A stretch of 64,000 nucleotides of DNA, taken from Clitoria ternatea. Taxonomy: Eukaryota; Streptophyta; Magnoliopsida; Fabales; Fabaceae. This document shows positions 25,069 through 37,694 of this stretch, in pieces (the stretch's first letter is position 1; each line of letters starts with the position of its first letter). The DNA lies in assembly GCA_037962975.1 (NCBI GenBank), contig CM075676.1, positions 48,532,001 to 48,596,000 on the forward strand. Reading direction: 5' to 3'. Both the position numbers and the translations under genes were made by a program. Under the pieces are notes generated by a model that worked only from the letters and a program-made list of their open reading frames with translations, ran no database searches and had not been told where the DNA came from.

Positions 25069-25076
25069 TTTTTATA
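25069..25076 (-). promoter_or_regulatory. TATA box of the MYB gene
   Basis: On the minus strand TATAAAAA lies about 60 bp before the ATG at 25010, in 'cgtataaaaactaaatagc'. The implied start near 25040 gives a short leader of about 30 bases. No other strong core element was found nearby. Confidence 0.55.
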
Positions 25077-25099
25077 CGAAACCAAAAGCACTAAGTCAA

Positions 25100-26074
25100 A
25101 AGGATTTGGCGCCGCCCATGTCACACACGTCTCTCTCAATCCACCATCATACCCATACACACATACATACCATAAACATTTTACCTACATCCATATTCAA
25201 ATATAATTAATATGACCCAAATTGATTACAAATGTAGAATCCAATCATTAATTTCTGTTAAGCAATTATCATAATAATTTTTGTAACAAATTATTTTAAA
25301 GTTAGGTATTATTTTTTAAAACATGATAGAATATAGAAAAGTAATTTTAAACTGAAAACATAAAATGAAAACAAACAGAAATCACCCACCATCTAAATTT
25401 TTGAAGTATAATTAGTCTTACTCTCTCAGTTGCTTCTGATTTTCCAAGACTTGAATTATATAATTCTTCCACTTGTAGTAAGTCTATACTACTTGTCATA
25501 GCTATAATAGCAAAAACTGAAATGGAAACTATTTCACGCTGAGGCAGAAATATAGAAGTATAGAACTTAGAGTATTTTGTAAGTATTTGGTTACATCCAT
25601 ACATTATACATATACCATGCCCGTTTGAAACAATGGCATGCGCATGACATTAGGATAAGACAGGGTAATTGAAACTTCTTTGTTTGATTGGTCAAACCTA
25701 AAAATGATTGTATGAGCAAACGAAGTTTTTACTATGTTAAATGACGTAATATTAACTTTTAGATTTTTTTTTTATAACTCTATTTTTTCAACTACAGACC
25801 GAAAGTAAAGGGAAGGAAGGGAGCCGAGCAGTGAAGAAGTCAGATTTTGGAAAGGTTTTTGTGTTTGACATTTGTTTTGAAGTGTCATGCTGGACGGTAC
25901 GGTTGTTATGTCCCCCTTAACAACATTTGGAGAAAACCTGTTTCAGTTTCATCCTTTTCTTTCTGATATGTGCGTGACGTTACCCATGTAGGCTCACAAA
26001 CAATAATGACGCCTTTCGCTCATCATAAATCTTCAACCTCATTTCCATTTCATTTTCCTATTTGGCATCATCTT
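25100..26074. other. MYB upstream region and intergenic sequence
   Basis: This includes the MYB promoter region; 'ggatgtaggtaaaa' on the minus strand near 25185 resembles an AC-type MYB site, a weak observation. A fourth diverged copy of the short dispersed repeat lies at 25680-25800. No gene is supported; the frame at 25347-25604 has no motif. Confidence 0.4.
25680..25800. repeat. Short dispersed MITE-like repeat, copy 3 (diverged)
   Basis: 'ttgattggtcaaacctaaaa ... gttaaatgacgtaatattaa ... caactacagaccgaaagt' follows the order of the blocks at 1840-2000 and 9238-9352, with lower identity. Confidence 0.35.
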
Positions 26075-26082
26075 GTTGCATC

Positions 26083-27485
26083 TAGGGAGGTCAAAAATAT
26101 CCACACCCGCGGGTTCCTGTGGATAAAAACCCGTCACAGGTATAAAAACCCGCGGGTATAGGTACCCGTGGAGGAAGAAGGGTGGGTTTTGTACTACTCG
26201 TTAAGAAACGGGCACAGGTACAGATATAATGATATCTGTACCCGCGGGTACCCATATATAAAAATTTATATTAATACCCTTTATTATTATTAATATATAA
26301 TTATATTTAGTGGGCCTTTTTGGTATTTCCTAAGGCTAGATATTTAATTTGTAATTTATTTTAATGTCTTTATATTTTTATTTTTAAATTTTTTATTTTA
26401 ATTAGGTACCCGTGAATATCCGTGGATACCCGCGAGTAGAGCTGGCAATTCGGGCGGGCGGCCCTAAACGGGCCGGGCTTTATCGGGTTACGGGCCATTT
26501 AGGGTCGGGCCAAAAAAGGCCTGCAAAAATTCGGGCCTTGAAATTAAAGGCCCTAGCCTGGCCCTCAACGGGCCGCGGGCCACTTCGGGCGGCCCGCTTA
26601 AAAAAAGTTTAAAAAATAAATTTATAAAAAAAATGTTCTATGAAATAATACTATTTAATTAAATTAGTTGGAAAAAGTTTTAATTAAAACGACATTACCG
26701 AATGAAAAAGGCACACGATTAAAAAAATATACATATATCAAAGATCATGATTTGGGTAAACATATAGGCTATAGCTAAAAAATTATGGACATACAGCTTC
26801 AAGTTTTATCGTAATCAAATTAAAAATGCATATAACGTAGCGCATAACTATTAGTGAAGTCATAAAGTGATATTATCAATTCATAACGGCAACACTGTGA
26901 AACCTTATTAAGGTGAAGTCATGAACTACATAACTATTGGTATTGACATAAAGTGATATTATCTTATGGAGATGACATTATGTTTGACTTTCTATATTAT
27001 GTTTTTTAATAAAATGTACAAAATCAATCAAAGAAAATATTATGGAAGAAAACAAAATGCACAAAGTTGAATCATATATTTCATAAAAGTCCATAATAAA
27101 AGTCACAAAAGCAAGCACCTAACATAACTAAAAATTATTATTTTTATTTTTTAAAAATAATCAGGCCGCCCGCGGGCCACACGGGCCGGCCCGCACTCGG
27201 GCCACTTTTTTCAGGCTTTTTTAGGGTCGGGCTTTTTTTTTCCACGTATTGATTTTAATTTTTTATTTTAAGCCCGCACACTATATTTTTATGGGCGGGT
27301 TCGGGCCGGCCCATACGGGCCAGCCCATTTTGCCACCTCTACCCGCGAGTAGTAACTACCCGAAAAAAAACCCGTAAAACGGGTACCTGTACGGGTAACG
27401 GGCGGGAACGGGTTTTATTTTTATCCGCGGGCACAGGTAGCGGGAAAGAGGTACCCGTGCCCGCCCCGCCCCGTTGACATCCCTA
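26083..27485. mobile_element. Outer hAT-like non-autonomous element
   Basis: Left end TAGGGAGGTCAAAAAT; right end reversed TAGGGATGTCAACGGGGC; both run into 'acccgcgggt'-rich text. The flanks GTTGCATC (26075-26082) and GTTGCACC (27486-27493) match at 7 of 8 bases, as expected for hAT insertion. The inner element 26437-27341 accounts for most of the length; without it this element is about 490 bp. No transposase frame is present. Confidence 0.8.
26437..27341. mobile_element. Inner hAT-like element nested in the outer one
   Basis: Left end TAGAGCTGGCAATTCGGGC; right end reversed TAGAGGTGGCAAAATGGGC. The flanks CCCGCGAG (26429-26436) and CCCGCGAG (27342-27349) are a perfect 8-bp duplication made from the outer element. 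The 905-bp interior holds CG-rich arms ('cgggccgggc', 'ggcccgcactcgggcc') around an AT-rich core without a coding frame. The frame at 26412-26612 is a translation of the left arm. Confidence 0.88.
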
Positions 27486-27493
27486 GTTGCACC

Positions 27494-28029
27494 CATGAGG
27501 CCTTTCTATTATTTTCAAATGTAATTTGGTACAGAATAGTTCGCATTTATCATTGAGAAAGGAAAAACACGTGACATCATATCAACACAATATAGTTTAA
27601 TGACATAAAAAGAATGTTCAGTAAAATAAATAAATTCATGAATGAAATATTAATACTTGTATAAGTAATTCATATAGATAAATTAAAATTAAAATTAAAA
27701 TTAATTATAAACTATAGAAATGTAGCAAGTATCCAAGAACATTCATAAACATTTACGAAAACGATTCTTAAGGAATTAAAATCACTTATCACTTATGTAT
27801 GTCTTATTTCTTATCTCACCAAAATGTATTATATCACTCAATTATATTATATTAATTTTTTTTATCTCACTTACCCACTAGTTAAAATTTTAACCAGATG
27901 TGTTTTCTTTAATTTTTATACTAGGTGTTTTAATAATTGATATAAACAATTTTTTTACATTAGTTATTAAAATAAACGATATAAAAATCAATAATTACAT
28001 CGGTTATTAAAAAATTGATATAACTTAAA
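27494..28029. other. Intergenic, no gene seen
   Basis: Degenerate phrases 'tacattagttattaaaata' and 'acatcggttattaaaa' at 27900-28020 are shared with 18630-18760. They may come from CACTA-type subterminal sequence. Nothing coding is supported. Confidence 0.4.
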
Positions 28030-28290
28030 ATTTAAGAAATATGATGAGGCAAACAATGTGGGATTTCCAACACGCCCCATCCAACGAAGCCTGCCGGACC
28101 AGACAAGGGGTAACTTTTGACCCACAACGAAAGGGCAACTCTTGACCCATAAGAACCAGAAAGAAATGCTCTAGCTCTGATACCATGTTAAAGGTTCCAT
28201 CCCAAAACCAATTGGCAATAGTTGGAGTTGCCCAACAGGTATTTAAACCATGCGAAATATGATGAGGCAGACAATGTGGGACTTCCAACA
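28030..28290 (-). mobile_element. TRIM (terminal-repeat retrotransposon in miniature), 3' LTR truncated
   Basis: On the minus strand a 105-bp LTR (28290-28186) runs from TGTTGGAAGTCCCACATTG to GGAACCTTTAACA. TGGTATCAGAGC, the primer-binding site matching the 3' end of initiator methionine tRNA, follows directly (28185-28174). About 100 bp of non-coding interior ends in purine-rich GGATGGGGCG, then a second LTR start TGTTGGAAATCCCACATTG (28072), which stops near 28030. The frame at 28025-28294 simply spans it. Layout and size are those of plant TRIMs. Confidence 0.85.
28174..28185 (-). promoter_or_regulatory. Retroelement primer-binding site (tRNA-iMet type)
   Basis: TGGTATCAGAGC on the minus strand, directly after the TAACA end of the TRIM LTR. 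This 12-mer is the standard plant priming site. Confidence 0.88.
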
Positions 28291-28990
28291 TCATTTATAC
28301 AAGTATTAATATTTCATTCATTCATGAAGAAAAAAAAAATAATAAAGGTTCTGTCTATGGAAATCTATTCGTGTATTCTAGAAGTACAAAACACATCACT
28401 TAATTAGCTAGTGTATGGTTTTGGTAGTTTTGTTAATTCTAAAAACTGGGATTTTTTTCTCTTCATAATTCAAATACATGGTTGGTGATGTGTTACCTTC
28501 CTCGATAAGTGACCCATTTTCCATGGTAGACAGGTGTCGTTACCATTTCATATAGCTACCAACCAATTAGATGCAGATTGCTTGGTCAAAATACTTTGAA
28601 AATCAGGTGCGAAAATCCATCCACCCTCTATCCAACACTGTCTAATTTATAAGTCAAATGCTATTTAACTCCCTCTCTCTTTTTTCTTTTCTAATATTTT
28701 TGAGGAAAAATATTGTTTTATTCACATTTAGATTTATAGCAGACGCTACTAATCTAGGGGATTTGAGAATAAAGTATGCATTTGTGTCTTCTCAACTTAT
28801 ATGTCCAAATCATCTCCAAGACTCCAACCCCACCAAGGAGATCGTGCAGAACAACACTTTAATTAAGATTTAAGAGTATGGAGGCAAGTTGTGTAGCTCC
28901 AGAGTTAGGGTGACACGTTCATTCTTGATCATCATTTGAGATACTCTCCAACAGTTCATGCAACACAGAATTCGATCTAGCCATCTATCA
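28291..28990. other. Intergenic, no gene seen
   Basis: Mixed AT-rich sequence. The frame at 28658-28873 has no motif. Nothing further is supported. Confidence 0.45.
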
Positions 28991-28997
28991 TTATCCT

Positions 28998-29350
28998 ACC
29001 ACTACTATAAAAGCTTACATCGACCAAATTCCATCGCTAATAGCAGCTTACTTAGTGACTGTCTCCAAATAGTGACCAAAGGGCAGCTAGACACTAATTA
29101 GTGACTGATTTAGCGATTAAAAGATTACTAGTGTCCCACACCATGCTACGCCCATCACAAATAGGGAAGGTAATATAAAGCAATAAGTTTAGCGATAAAA
29201 TATAGCCTTTTGCTAAGAATTTACCACCATCCGATGGCTAATCCTATTGCTACTTCAACGTTTGAAATTAGCAAAAACATTAGTGACATACAAGTTATCC
29301 TATTGGTGATATTTTTTACTAGATGGTTCCAACATCCATCGCTATCTCAA
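28998..29350. mobile_element. Possible CACTA-like fragment (tentative)
   Basis: 'ccactactataaaagcttac' is followed by repeated short motifs on both strands ('attccatcgctaa', 'tttagcgattaaaag', 'tttagcgataaaat', 'gaaattagcaaaaac'). Motif-rich subterminal regions built on 'ttagcgac' are common in plant CACTA elements. No matching right terminus was found. Confidence 0.3.
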
Positions 29351-32300
29351 TTGTTCTTTTGGCCGTATTCTCTAAAATGTAAATCATATAAAATAAAAAT
29401 ATGTGCCCTATACTTCTACAATCAATATAAGAAAATGATTCTTTAAGATTGGAGCATAATGTGAGACATTTTCCCACGTCAAACTAGTATGAGACTTAAT
29501 GTTTTGAGATTCTAAAGGTGCGTAAAGTGTGTTTGGGACATGTGACAAAACTCTCACAATATTTTAAAATTTGAATTAGACATAAGACAAAAGTCCCACT
29601 TCATGATACTTGTTTCCTACATTTCACTTTTTCCATCACTTCTCACTTTAATTTTTTTCTACACCACTTTCACCTCGCTTTCTCATGTCCTCCACCTTCC
29701 TTGATGCACTCTTGTTTCTTCTTGATTTTATCATTTCATCACCATCTCCATGCATCACCCTTCATTGTTGTGCTAGACAATATCTGACCACCACTAACCA
29801 GCCTTTAAAATATTAATGTAACCATATTTTCTTGATCCCCTCTTCACCCTCAACCCATTTTTAGCACCAAAATATGACTTTAAGGACTTCTTTAAAATGG
29901 GTTTTACAATTGAAGCTTACATACCCCTCTAGTGTTGAGCTACTTCAAGATCTTTCTCCTCTTTTACCTTTTCTCTATAAGATTTAAACTCTTGGTAAGT
30001 AGTGACCCCAAATCCTTATACCTTTATACCCTTCTCTTTCTCTTTTCCTTTTGTTATTTCCTCTTGACTTGTTATCTTGGTTGGTTTCATGATGGAGTTG
30101 TGGGGTTGAAGGTTGGGTGGTTGAGATGATGGTTTAGTTTAAGTGTTTCGGGGGTGGTTTGGTTGGTGGTGAGGTTGTGGGGAGGGGGAAGGGGGTTATG
30201 GTTGGAGGTGGATAATTAAGGTGATGACTCAGTTTGGATGTCAGGAGATGGTTTGGTTGGTGTTAAGGTTGTGGAGTTATGGTTGAAGGTACATGGTTAA
30301 GGTGGTGATTCAATTTGGCTGTTGGGGGTGGTTTGTGGGGATGAGGTTAGGCGGTTGTTGAAGATGACAATGAGTGTGGTTTTTTTATTTAGGTATAGGG
30401 AAAAAAATTTATATTTAAAAATTTCTATTAGTGTGGTTTTTGAAACCGCACTAATATCTTTTCAAAATATAACTTCCCTACCCCACACCTCTATCTACAT
30501 TGAAAAATGACATGTGACACTTAATCCTATGCCAACTAAAGGTATTAGAGTTAGGATCCTACATTAATTAATATGAGATGACGTGTCCTACACTTAAAGA
30601 TTTTAGTGAGTTTTTTACCCTTAAGCGTAAGAATATCCCCCACACCCTATAGTTCAATTCCTGAAGTAAATATCAACCTTAGAAGTTCTGGTTGTGGAAG
30701 CTTGGTAATTAATTAACAAATGCGTCACCAAATCTTCTGCATATATTTTTCTAAAGTTTGGGCTAAATTTATATATAAATTAATTCCTTAATCATAGACA
30801 TCGATGATCGCATGATCTATGTTGTAGGTATTTGGCGCAAAATAAAAGCTTGATGACGATTGGCTTCCTGCAATAGTGATCTACCATGCATCTCTTAGTG
30901 TTGACTACATTAAGCCCATGTGAATACGTTGTTTTTATTTTAGGGAGTTTTCTAAAGTGTGAAATCTTGTGCTGAAAGAGAATAAAAATGAAATTTTTTA
31001 GTTGATAATTGAGTTAATCTTGACTTTATAAAATCACAATAAACTATATTTATGTTAATTTAAAATAAAAATTTTATATACTTTTAACTTTTTATCATTG
31101 ACAAATTAAATTTTTTTAATAATTATAACTTTTATTCTGTTATCAATTTCTTGTGGCGATATATAGTGGAAATCCAAAATCCCACTCTAGTTTATCACGG
31201 ATTGCATAGCATGCAAACAGTGGATGTAAAGCGGTTGAAGAAAATAAAGTGAAACATACCTATAACAACAACATAAAAGGTGCAGACATAATAAGAATTT
31301 GATTTTATATTACGGGAGCTTGAGACGAGATATTTTTCACATTCAAGGTATCCCACACTATTATTGATATTAGTTTTAGGTGTGTATAATTAGTTTTAGA
31401 AAAAACTTTTGACGCCCTATTTAAATTTTAAATTGGCGTGAGACTGCATCACACGTTATTTTAAACATCTTATATGATTTGCTTATTTAGATACGTGGAT
31501 GGCTAAGATTTTAAAATCTTGACTTTAGAGGAGGTGGCAGACATTTTGGAGTTTACTTACACAACAACCCATTCCCTCCCCATTTCTTCACAAACTCAAC
31601 TTTCTCTTGAATCCTCTAAAGATCCCAAAAATTCATTGTATGGTTCTTTCTGTAGAGGAGACCATTCCATCCCTTATTGATGTTGTTGTGTTTGTGATGT
31701 AGAAATGAACATTTTAATCAAAATGGAATTTAAAATAACTCAAAGGTTAGGAACCTATTGAATTCCTTGACTTTATGCTTTAATATTTTTTAGGTTAATT
31801 TTAGGTTTATCATGTTTTATAAAATATTGATATTTAAATCCTAGTATACATGACATATTTTAAGTTTATGTATGATAGTATATTATACATATTAGATGGG
31901 ATAGAAATTTATACCTTTTTACTATGAAACATAAAATATTAAATTTTTAATTTCTAATTATAAATTAAAAATAAAAAGTTAGAAACTTACGAATTAAATC
32001 TGTACTGAATTATTACATAATTAATTTCTGTTTGTTAATAATATAATTTTTAATTATAAATTAAAAATTAAACAAATTATAAATTTTTAATTAGAGTTTA
32101 AGGTTTATTAAAAAAATTAAATAATTGCTAATTATAAATTACAAAATAAAAATTAGAAACATACAAATTAAAGATATACCCGAGTATTGCAGAATTAATT
32201 TAGGTTTGTTAATCATAAAATTTTTAATTTCTATTTAAAAATTACAAAATAAATAAATTATAAATTCCTAATTAGATTTTAGAAGTGTGCAATTTTGAAT

Positions 32301-32552
32301 AATACATGTGTTGCAACTTAGTGGCATGTAGGTAATGCAGATTTGATATGGACCATTTGTGATTGGTAACTTTTATTTATGATTTCTTAATGTTTATAAT
32401 GTCATATATATTGTTTGTTATTGTAGAAGGATGTGATTTTTGCGCCTGAGCACGAGAATATGATAAAGGTTACATTGAGAAAGGTCAGGATGACATACTA
32501 AGGAAGAAGCATAGATGGGGCCTCATTGTTGAACCCCTACCTGTCCCTCATG
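29351..32552. other. Intergenic, no gene seen
   Basis: Low-complexity T- and G-rich stretches (29640-30360, with 'ggttggtg'-type iterations around 30140-30340). A near-palindrome 'agtgtggtttttgaaaccgc' sits at 30431. From 31900 to 32280 degenerate 'tttttaatttctaattataaattaaaaat' phrases repeat about four times. The frames here lack motifs and splice logic. Confidence 0.45.
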
Positions 32553-35500
32553 TGTGACACCTTCGATTAATTAGGACAGATTCCCGCACCGGAACATCCT
32601 ATTTAATTAAGGAGTCACTAGATATTTAGAAAAACATAAGTTTTTTTTGTTCGGTGATCATCAACACATAATTCAAAATAAACATAATAATAACATAGAT
32701 CAATTCTTCAGAACAGTAGTGTACACAAAAGATATGGGGCTCACAGGCTCCCAACAAAACAACCACATTACAACATAATTTATAACTAGAATGTCGGGAC
32801 CTACAATAGTCTCGACGTAACAGGCAAGTACTAATACTCTACGTCTAAGAATCGATGTCCACTACTAAAGATAGTTCAGGTCCTGCCCATACTCGCCTTA
32901 TCCTTTAACTGATGATCACAAAAAAGGGAAACAACCACACAACACAATAGGGGTGAGTAAAAGCTCTCAACCCACAAGATTTCCATGCAAGGGTAGCCGA
33001 AAACATTAAACATACATATATCAAACAAAGAGAAAGAATTCATACAGTACTTACCAGCATAACAGCACAGTAATCAGAGATGTATTATTGATCACAGAGA
33101 TAGTACAATTCACAGAGTTAGTCACACAACTATGGCATGCTATGCATGTGTTAGATTCATTATAAATTACCTTGATTAAATACCAGTATGCAATGGGGCT
33201 CAGCTCCCTCTCATCAATCTCACACATATCAATATCCATTTTGCACATCAATCCCATCTTACCCCCTGCCCAACTAGAGTGATCGGAACTCGCCTCGCTC
33301 TGGTTTTCACAATGGGTAAGGACATGCAGCCTTATCATCAACAATGGATCCAATCATATCTCAGCAGAATAAGCACTCCACGGTCCTAGCAACACTCGCT
33401 CTGAGTTGAAGTATACTAGGTTTGCCATAGGCTGTTAAGTCTCGAGAGTGACTCCAAGCCATTGGAGGTCTACCCCGGTATACTCCTGAGACCTCTCGCA
33501 GGGTCAGAACGTCGTTGTTCTCTAGTGTACCCATCACTGTATGCTCTAGAGGATCACTCTATCATCCCTCCACATACTTCATATGCAATATGCGATCTAC
33601 TCATTTTATCATAAGAGTGCCCGAGTGTTAGACAAAACCTTTTTAGATATTAATTAAATAAAATAAAATAAGGCTCAAATTCTACCCAGAAAATAGAATT
33701 GCATGAAATGCTTAAAGTGCTAAATTTTTGTCGTTTTATCTTTCGTAAAAATCATGTTTAAGGGCAAGTATTGTGTGAGAATGTTTCCAACCAATTTTAT
33801 TTATTTAGGTACTTCTAATACTCATAAAATTCACATCATTCATCATAAAATTCATGCCTAAAACAGATTGCTCAATTTTTTTTCCTTTTCCACCCACATA
33901 AATACGTTTAAATCCTTTCCGATCACTGTTTGCGCCTACACTCAGGACTCGTTTAATTTCTTTTTAGAATAGCGCCTCATACATATTTTTAGCATCAATT
34001 TTATAGTCATAACATACAAAAACTAGCAGTTGTACCATGTCATCAAGAGCCATAATTTTTGCATATTTAAAAGTCATTTTTACTAAAGTACACTTACAAT
34101 TACACATAATAAAAATGGCATTTAATTACTTTAATTTCTAAAATTCCAAAATTTATAATCATACCCAAAAATTTATATTATCATCAAAAATTAAAGATTT
34201 AACTATGCATACCACTTATAGTTACTAAGTTACTAAGAATCAAGGTTTTCACATAACAAATTAAAATTCAAGTCATTATTATCAATAAAAATATTTCAAC
34301 TCAACCATACTCATCAAATTACATATCCAAAAATCAAATTTTAAGCATATTATTCCATCTAAATTTAAAGAAAATAGGGGCATCTTACACGGCTACAAAT
34401 TCAAGGAGGAAAAATTCAATTTTTAGCTTATCTAACAACATGCATGTAATTTTAGTGAAGTATTAAATCTATCCAGCTTAGAAATTAATTTTAGTTCATG
34501 AAAAAGATTATGTTTTAATGCTTAAATCTTGCATAAAAATAAAGGGGACAAGTCACGTTAATTTAGCCATGAAAAGAGTAAAAGTTTGTCAAGTAATTGG
34601 TGACAAAATCAACATGCATGCATCCTCCATAGAGTACTATTTTCTATAACATTAAAATGTTAGAAAGGAAACATCTTACAACTTAGAATTTAATAAGAAC
34701 CAAGAGGAAAACTAAGACATAGTGCAGCCATGGTGGTTCCCAAAATGAAGGTTATTTTTAACAAGTTCTTTAATGATTTACAAGTTCAAAAGTCATGTTT
34801 GGGAATGACACCAAGGTATGAATCTTAGGGTGATTCATACTACACCATGCATGTAAAAATCAAGGAGTAAAAGAAAGAGCACTCCCCTACCTCAATGGTA
34901 GTTTCAGCCAAGAAAGGAGAAAGCAATGATCAAGTTTCTTGCTTCAAGATCACCATAAGTGCAGCACCAAAGAGCAATGAAAATAGAGTCTTTTTAGTGA
35001 GATATGGACGTGAGGTGAAGTAAAACTTTTGCATATGGCATAGGAAATCAACAAGTGTTTACGGCTAGCATAGGTGGAAGAGAATAGTGCAAAGCAAGGG
35101 AACTTGCTTAACAAGTTCTTTCTGAAGCAAGGTGAGTGTAGAGGAAGGAGTTGAGGAGAGGAGAACTGTCTCTTTAGTAGTGGGAGCTAATTAGACTGTT
35201 TTGCATGAGGGCTGGTGTGGCAAAATTCTAGAGCAGCAACTTGTTCAACAAGTTCGAAGGGGTTATGATGGTAATTTGTAAAAACATAAAATATAAAAGT
35301 TGTAGATCTATGTCTCCTCTTTAAAATGAAGTATGGTACGCAAAAATCTAACATCATATGAGGGAGATATGCCCCAAATTTGAAAACTATTTTGGGCTAG
35401 AACATTTTGTAGATTAGCGAACAAAATAAAAATTCTGGGACAAATGGGTAGGGAATTATCTTTCATGCCCTTCATCAAAGTTGTAGAGAAATGAGTTTAG

Positions 35501-35945
35501 AAAATTTTAGAGAAAGAATCATTCAATTTCATGACCGTACGAGTGAGAAAAGTAGAAATTATTGGAAACAGTTCAAACTGTCACAGGGAAAACGTAAGGC
35601 AATGTAGTATTTTCAAATTTGGGACCAAATAGGCAAGAATAGAATTTCATGGTCAACATCAAAGTTATAAGAAATCTTGATGCGGAAATTTTAGGACAAG
35701 AACGACTCAATTCCATTAACAGGAGAAAAAGTTATGCTAAAAATACGAACAGGTGCGCAGAACGACCTTAACGATCAACTTAATTTTATTAAGATAAATT
35801 CTTGGGGAGCTGAGTGGCTGGAATTAGGCCTCAGGCCCTTCACGAAAATTGTAAGGTACAATAATGTAAACACTTTGGGACAAGAAATGACTTATCTCAG
35901 ATACTCTAGGTATTTGCTTGGTCAGAACCGGTGAAACATGCACAA
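32553..35945. mobile_element. Long gypsy-like LTR region
   Basis: The left edge is TGTGACACCTTCGATT, a common retroelement terminus. The region has the make-up of very long plant gypsy LTRs: text on the 33.4-33.6 kb side ('ggtctaccccggtatactcc'), a leader-like block near 34.86-35.2 kb, and a phrase repeated every 178-185 bp at 35300-35920. No gag-pol frame is present. The right end and target duplication were not found; orientation is unclear, with the leader-like block suggesting minus. Confidence 0.45.
35301..35925. repeat. Degenerate ~180-bp phrase repeat inside the long LTR
   Basis: Four units share the order 'caaagttgtagagaa' - 'gaaaattttaggacaagaa' - 'cgtacgagtgagaaa'. Their end phrases start at about 35354, 35536 and 35714 (spacing 182 and 178); the fourth unit (from 35838) has lost its end. 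Related wording occurs on the other strand at 56070-56470. Confidence 0.6.
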
Positions 35946-36009
35946 AGTCAATAATTAAAATGGTATAGTTGATATACTTTTATTTAATTACTAAGTTTTT
36001 CTTAACTAA

Positions 36010-36329
36010 TTAATGATTCTTTTTACCCCTAGCACCAGTCTGCCAAACCCTAGCCCTAACCACAACCTAGTACACCAAGCCTTAGTCTCTTCCTTAGTGC
36101 ACCAAACCCTACCCGTGCCCCTAGTCCACCAAACCTTACCCCTACCCTAGTTCACCGAACAATCACACTATACCTTATCCCTAGCACTGGTTCACCAAAA
36201 TCTACTGAAACATTAACCTTAGTATAACAAACCCTACCCATACCTCTAATCCTAACCGTAATTCATTAAACAATCACACCAAACCCTAACCTCCACACTA
36301 GTTCACTAAACCTTACCCCTACTAATAAC
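36010..36329. repeat. Degenerate telomere-like minisatellite, left half
   Basis: Irregular units of 'ccctaaccctagtgcaccaaa' type are read directly: short CCCTAA/CCCTACC blocks joined by 'agttcaccaaa' or 'gtacaccaa' links. The units are not exact, so this is not a functional telomere. It continues after the insertion, at 38757. Confidence 0.8.
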
Positions 36330-36731
36330 CATAATGTTGAAGAAAAGTCTGATTTGGAACGAAACAATAAGTTATTACTTGATCAGACCTTAAAATTATG
36401 CGTTATTATCAGACTTTAAATTTGCTAATAACAAACATCAATGATTGGTCAAAAGAAGTCTGCTCTCGTGTAATCTAACCTATTTGTCTAAGTATTTCAG
36501 GAACTACACAGGTTGCAAAACATAGAGGAGTCTGTATCAACAAAAGTCCGATCTAACTATGTTAGACCTTAAAACGTTTGATACTCACTCAGTCCCGTTT
36601 ATGATGAATATCAATAATCAGACTTTTAGGCATCCTTAATCAAATAGAGAAGAACGTTACTCCAAAGGCCAAACCTTAACGTTCGTAAATCTATTTTCAT
36701 GATGCTTTGGAACTCATGCACTTATCAAGAC

Positions 36732-37694
36732 CAAGGTAGTTAAAATCGGGATTCTAGGTTGAATCATAGAGGGTCTCAAAAATCGTAAATTGTAAATCAT
36801 AAAATCATAAATCGTATCATAAGATTTTAAAAATTCCTATATATACATATAAATTCTTATATTCTTATATATACATAAAAATTTTAGTATATAAAACACT
36901 AAATTTTTAATTTAAACTTATTAAATAGAGTTTATTTTTGTAAGAACCTTAGAAGTCAAAACCACACCCACTTTATGACTTTGAAATTTGAATGTCCATT
37001 AACCCCCTTTCACCCATTCTAAGAAAATGAGTCATTATTCCACCCACCTTATTGACAAACTAAAATGTCCATCTTCTACCATCCATCAGTTTTTCTCTAT
37101 TCTTCTACCTGTTTCTTTTTTTTTTGAAAACTAAAAAGCCCATCTTCTACCATCCATTAGCTTCTTTCTCTTTTTCTACCCTCTTTTCTTTTCTTTTGAA
37201 GAACTGAAAAGCCCATCTTCTACCATCCATCAGCTTCTATGTTGGAAAACCGAGCTTCGAACGTAAAAAATAGGGGTCTGAATGCGAGCAACAAAGGCTA
37301 GGAACACGGGCAACAAGGCTTTTTAGTGCTGGCAGCGGCTGTTACACGACGTGGGTGGCTATTCAGTGACAAAGGTGGCTATTCGGTGACAGTGAGGCAT
37401 TCCGTGTGGCCCAAAATGACGAACAATGGCTCCTGTTGCTTCCTTTCGTACATGGCAAGGGTTTTCCAAATGGGTTTGACTCGATTCCAAAAATTAGGTA
37501 GGATTTAAAAAGTGGGTCCCAAAAAATCACATTTGATCATAAAAATTGGGATTTCTACGATTTTTTACCCTAAAATTGTAATTCTGAAATGATTCTACAA
37601 CAAATACAATTTTTTTATGACTCGAATCGTTGAAGCTCTGAAAAATCATAAAATCATGATTTTTACGATTAAAATCACAATTTTGACTACCATG
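36732..37694. mobile_element. Nested DNA element with 8-bp target duplication (hAT-like)
   Basis: Termini CAAGGTAGTTAAAATCGGG and, reversed, CATGGTAGTCAAAATTGTG are inverted repeats. ATCAAGAC flanks both sides (36724-36731 and 37695-37702). The interior has many 'aatcgtaaatcataaaatc' motifs at both ends and three copies of 'catcttctaccatccat' (about 37070, 37140, 37217). GC-richer DNA at 37265-37500 could be captured gene sequence; its frame (37326-37508) has no motif I know. Confidence 0.75.
37068..37235. repeat. Three-copy ~75-bp tandem repeat within the nested element
   Basis: 'gaaaactaaaaagcccatc' followed by 'ttctaccatccattagcttc' occurs three times with small changes and a CT-rich spacer. 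Confidence 0.7.
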
